Shown here piece after piece: positions 61,900 through 64,000 of a stretch of DNA of 64,000 nt. This stretch comes from Anaerocolumna sedimenticola (GTDB lineage: Bacteria; Bacillota; Clostridia; Lachnospirales; Lachnospiraceae). The notes beneath the pieces were generated by a model. The model did not search any database, was not told the origin of the DNA, and saw only the letters and a list, made by a program, of their open reading frames with translations. A program made the translations under genes and the position numbers. The stretch lies in contig NZ_CP048000.1 of NCBI RefSeq assembly GCF_009931695.1, forward strand, positions 3,055,501-3,119,500, read 5' to 3'. Position 1 is the stretch's first letter. Each line of letters opens with the position of its first letter.

Positions 61900-63591
61900 A
61901 TGTACTCAGCAGAAAATACAATTTGGGTTTTAGTTGCAGCAGCACTGGTTTTCTTTATGCAGGCGGGATTTGCAATGGTTGAAACAGGTTTTACAAGAGC
62001 AAAAAATGCCGGTAATATTATTATGAAAAATTTAATGGACTTTTGTTTAGGTACACCTATTTACTGGTTGTTAGGTTTCGGTATTATGTTTGGCGGAAGC
62101 AGCGCTTTAATCGGTGGTTTTGACCCTATGGTAAAAGGAGATTATTCCTCCATTTTACCATCCGGTGTCCCACCTATGGCATTTTTAATTTTCCAGACAG
62201 TATTCTGTGCAACGGCTGCAACCATTGTATCCGGTGCTATGGCTGAAAGAACGAGGTTTTCAGCTTATTGTATCTATAGTATGGTGATCAGTGCTATAAT
62301 TTACCCGGTTTCCGGTCATTGGATCTGGGGCGGCGGCTGGCTGGCTCAATTAGGATTTCATGATTTTGCCGGTTCTACCGCAGTTCATATGGTTGGAGGC
62401 ATAGCAGCTTTTATTGGTGCTAAAATCTTAGGACCTAGAATCGGAAAGTATGATAAAAAGGGAAAATCAAAAGCAATTCCCGGTCACAGCTTAACACTTG
62501 GAGCTTTAGGTGTATTTATTTTATGGTTCTGTTGGTTTGGTTTTAACGGCGGTTCAACCGTATCCGCCACCGGTGATGATGTTTTAGCTTCCATGGGCAA
62601 TATATTTGTTACTACCAACATGGCAGCAGCGGTGGCAACAATTACAGTAATGTGCATCACCTGGATTCGTTATAAAAAGCCGGATGTATCCATGACTCTA
62701 AACGGTTCTCTTGCAGGTTTAGTTGCTATTACTGCAGGCTGTGATTTAGTAACACCATTTGGGGCGGCTCTTATCGGAATGATCGCCGGATTTATTGTCG
62801 TATTTGGTATTGAATTTATTGATCAGAAATTAAAAATTGATGATCCGGTTGGTGCAGTCGGTGTTCATGGTTTATGCGGTGCTTCCGGTACGATAATGGT
62901 CGGTTTATTTGCACAGGAAGACGGTTTGTTTTATGGCGGCGGAGTATCCTTATTATTAACACAAATCCTTGGTGTTGTTGCTGTTATTGCTTGGGTTACA
63001 GTAGCAATTACAATTACTTTCCAGATAATTAAACATACAATTGGACTCCGGGTATCCAAAGAAGAAGAAATTATGGGGCTTGATGTAAAAGAACATGGTT
63101 TAGCAAGCGCATATGCTGACTTTATGCCTACAGTAGATGTAATTTCCGAATTTCAGAGAGTACCGGCTGCTGTATCAGCTGAACAGGCTATTCCCGTATC
63201 TAAGGTCGGATATACTGATTCCAATCCAGACGGAAGTAAGCTTACAAGCATTGTAATTATTGCAAAACAAAGTAAATTTGAAACCCTGAAACAAGCCATG
63301 AATACCATTGGTGTAACAGGTATGACTGTTACCAATGTGCTTGGATGCGGTATACAAAAAGGTGCAACCGAATATTACCGTGGTGTTCCTTTGGAAATGA
63401 ATCTTCTGCCAAAAGTCAAGGTGGAAATTACCGTATGCAAAGTTCCGGTTGATCTTGTCATCCATGAAGCAAAAAAAGCCCTGTATACCGGAAATATCGG
63501 TGACGGTAAAATATTTGTATATGATGTTGAAAACGTTGTTAAAGTACGTACCGGCGAATCAGGTTGTGCTGCTTTGCAGGATGAAGATTAA
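61900..63591 (+). CDS. amt: Ammonium transporter with fused C-terminal PII domain
   Basis: A 563-residue two-part protein. Residues 1-415 are an Amt channel with eleven membrane helices, including FMQAGFAMVETGFTRAKN, DFAGSTAVHMVGG and GVHGLCGASG with the pore His. Residues about 443-555 form a complete PII (GlnB/GlnK) domain: T-loop GIQKGATEYYRG...LLPKVK and B-loop TGNIGDGKIFVYD. PII proteins normally plug Amt as separate trimers. Here the regulator is tethered. The T-loop Tyr51 that is uridylylated in E. coli is replaced (VPLEMN instead of AEYMV). GGGAGGGAAAAATT precedes the ATG; the frame is open to 61849. Confidence 0.94.
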   Translation: MYSAENTIWVLVAAALVFFMQAGFAMVETGFTRAKNAGNIIMKNLMDFCLGTPIYWLLGFGIMFGGSSALIGGFDPMVKGDYSSILPSGVPPMAFLIFQTVFCATAATIVSGAMAERTRFSAYCIYSMVISAIIYPVSGHWIWGGGWLAQLGFHDFAGSTAVHMVGGIAAFIGAKILGPRIGKYDKKGKSKAIPGHSLTLGALGVFILWFCWFGFNGGSTVSATGDDVLASMGNIFVTTNMAAAVATITVMCITWIRYKKPDVSMTLNGSLAGLVAITAGCDLVTPFGAALIGMIAGFIVVFGIEFIDQKLKIDDPVGAVGVHGLCGASGTIMVGLFAQEDGLFYGGGVSLLLTQILGVVAVIAWVTVAITITFQIIKHTIGLRVSKEEEIMGLDVKEHGLASAYADFMPTVDVISEFQRVPAAVSAEQAIPVSKVGYTDSNPDGSKLTSIVIIAKQSKFETLKQAMNTIGVTGMTVTNVLGCGIQKGATEYYRGVPLEMNLLPKVKVEITVCKVPVDLVIHEAKKALYTGNIGDGKIFVYDVENVVKVRTGESGCAALQDED

Positions 63592-63609
63592 TATTTTTGA
63601 TTATTACTA

Positions 63610-63664
63610 AATAAGTGTTGATATGGAACTATTTTAATTAGTTTTCTATTAACACTTATTTTTT
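63610..63664 (+). terminator. Intrinsic terminator of amt-PII
   Basis: AATAAGTGTT (63610-63619) pairs with AACACTTATT (63651-63660), then TTTT; loop of about 30 bases with additional ATA/TAT pairing. Confidence 0.8.
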
Positions 63665-63847
63665 ATAGCCTATACAGCATATCCGTTTTTTAACTAATAT
63701 CCGGCGTGAAAAATGCAGGAAGGAATTTTTGCTAATGTATGTATATCTGGTAAGTCATATTGGTATAATATTCCAGGGAAAGTACCATAATTATTATTTC
63801 TAAGATTGCGAATAATTTTGGATAGTGGTGGGTTTGGGAATAACTTG
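63665..63847. other. Intergenic region, nothing recognised
   Basis: AT-rich sequence between the amt-PII terminator and repeat copy B3. Short open frames here lack ribosome sites and protein-like composition. Confidence 0.4.
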
Positions 63848-63943
63848 TTTCAGTCGGAGTTCAAGCTCCGACTGAAATGCCTGCGCAGCAGGCATAAGGT
63901 TATGAGCAAGTATCGTAGCGGATTACGAATATCCGCTTTGATT
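63848..63943 (+). repeat. Hairpin repeat family B, copy B3 (three hairpins)
   Basis: TTTCAGTCGGAG pairs with CTCCGACTGAAA (63848-63877). GCCTGC-GCA-GCAGGC follows at 63879, then GCGGAT...ATCCGC (63918-63936) and CTTTGATTG. The last two hairpins and linker match B2. The first hairpin is specific to this copy. Confidence 0.8.
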
Positions 63944-64000
63944 GTTATTTTTATAATGTCTGTTAATTTGAATATTTCCATAAAATATTTATGACACCCG

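Noticed and set aside
63806-63994. Small ORF at the window end
   Set aside because: It overlaps the three-hairpin repeat, lacks a ribosome site and has no protein-like composition.
1-64000. tRNA, rRNA or prophage genes
   Set aside because: None of the expected tRNA arms, rRNA signatures, integrases or phage structural genes were seen on either strand.

Overview
The window is AT-rich, densely coded DNA from an anaerobic, spore-forming Firmicute, most likely a Lachnospiraceae / Clostridium cluster XIVa relative (C. phytofermentans / Anaerocolumna type). This rests on spore genes (a spore photoproduct lyase and a LysM-GH18 spore-cortex hydrolase), a T-box-controlled serS, a lysine riboswitch, AGGAGG-type ribosome sites and the general gene repertoire. 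The taxonomic call is an inference from content. I saw no rRNA or tRNA gene, CRISPR array, complete insertion sequence or prophage.

Layout. 1-10 kb: a TIM-barrel isomerase, an EamA exporter, serS with its T-box leader, an orphan larE, a CBS-pair protein, a second TIM-barrel enzyme, a MATE pump, a metallophosphoesterase and a radical SAM/SPASM protein. 10-20 kb: a DUF2512 membrane protein, a secreted Fn3-linker-GH18 chitinase, an aldo/keto reductase, a DUF2935 protein, a TetR plus ABC-2 exporter operon, then accessory small enzymes (NUDIX, a P-loop kinase-like protein of higher G+C, HIT). 20-33 kb: a K+ channel with a large ectodomain, an OFA-type MFS carrier, a WG-repeat envelope protein, an AraC / Gfo-Idh / TIM-barrel sugar locus, and a MarR plus heterodimeric ABC exporter operon. 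33-41 kb: flavodoxin, isochorismatase-like hydrolase, a 33-residue basic protein, a five-copy tandem repeat array, a DUF362 protein, a nucleosidase-splB-SDR operon in which splB is frameshifted, and the agmatine-to-putrescine genes aguA-aguB. 41-47 kb: a LacI-regulated glycerate locus containing three decayed genes (GntR, GH2 beta-mannosidase, GarR), then cupin, a C39-like protein and a VOC protein. 47-56 kb: an FtsH paralogue, an MntR-like regulator facing feoAB, and a lysine-riboswitch-controlled ABC importer. 56-64 kb: SleL-type glycosidase, ABC exporter, DUF2892-like protein, OhrR/glutathione peroxidase pair and an Amt-PII fusion.

Regulation is often readable directly: T-box (serS), lysine riboswitch (ABC importer), a perfect inverted repeat over the gpx promoter beside OhrR, an inverted repeat over the MarR promoter, and two LacI/CRE-type 14-mers flanking the LacI gene.

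The most unusual non-coding content is a family of about 95-bp intergenic elements built of two hairpins (family A: four dispersed copies, one tandem block of five, and one inverted half-copy forming a terminator). A second hairpin-rich family (B) has three copies. Both nearly always sit just 3' of a gene. Other items worth checking are a structured RNA-like 83-bp segment at 7981-8063, the CCCC-TGA frameshift in splB, a short promoter-terminator leader with a small ORF upstream of amt-PII, and an IS6-like miniature element at 55958-56052.
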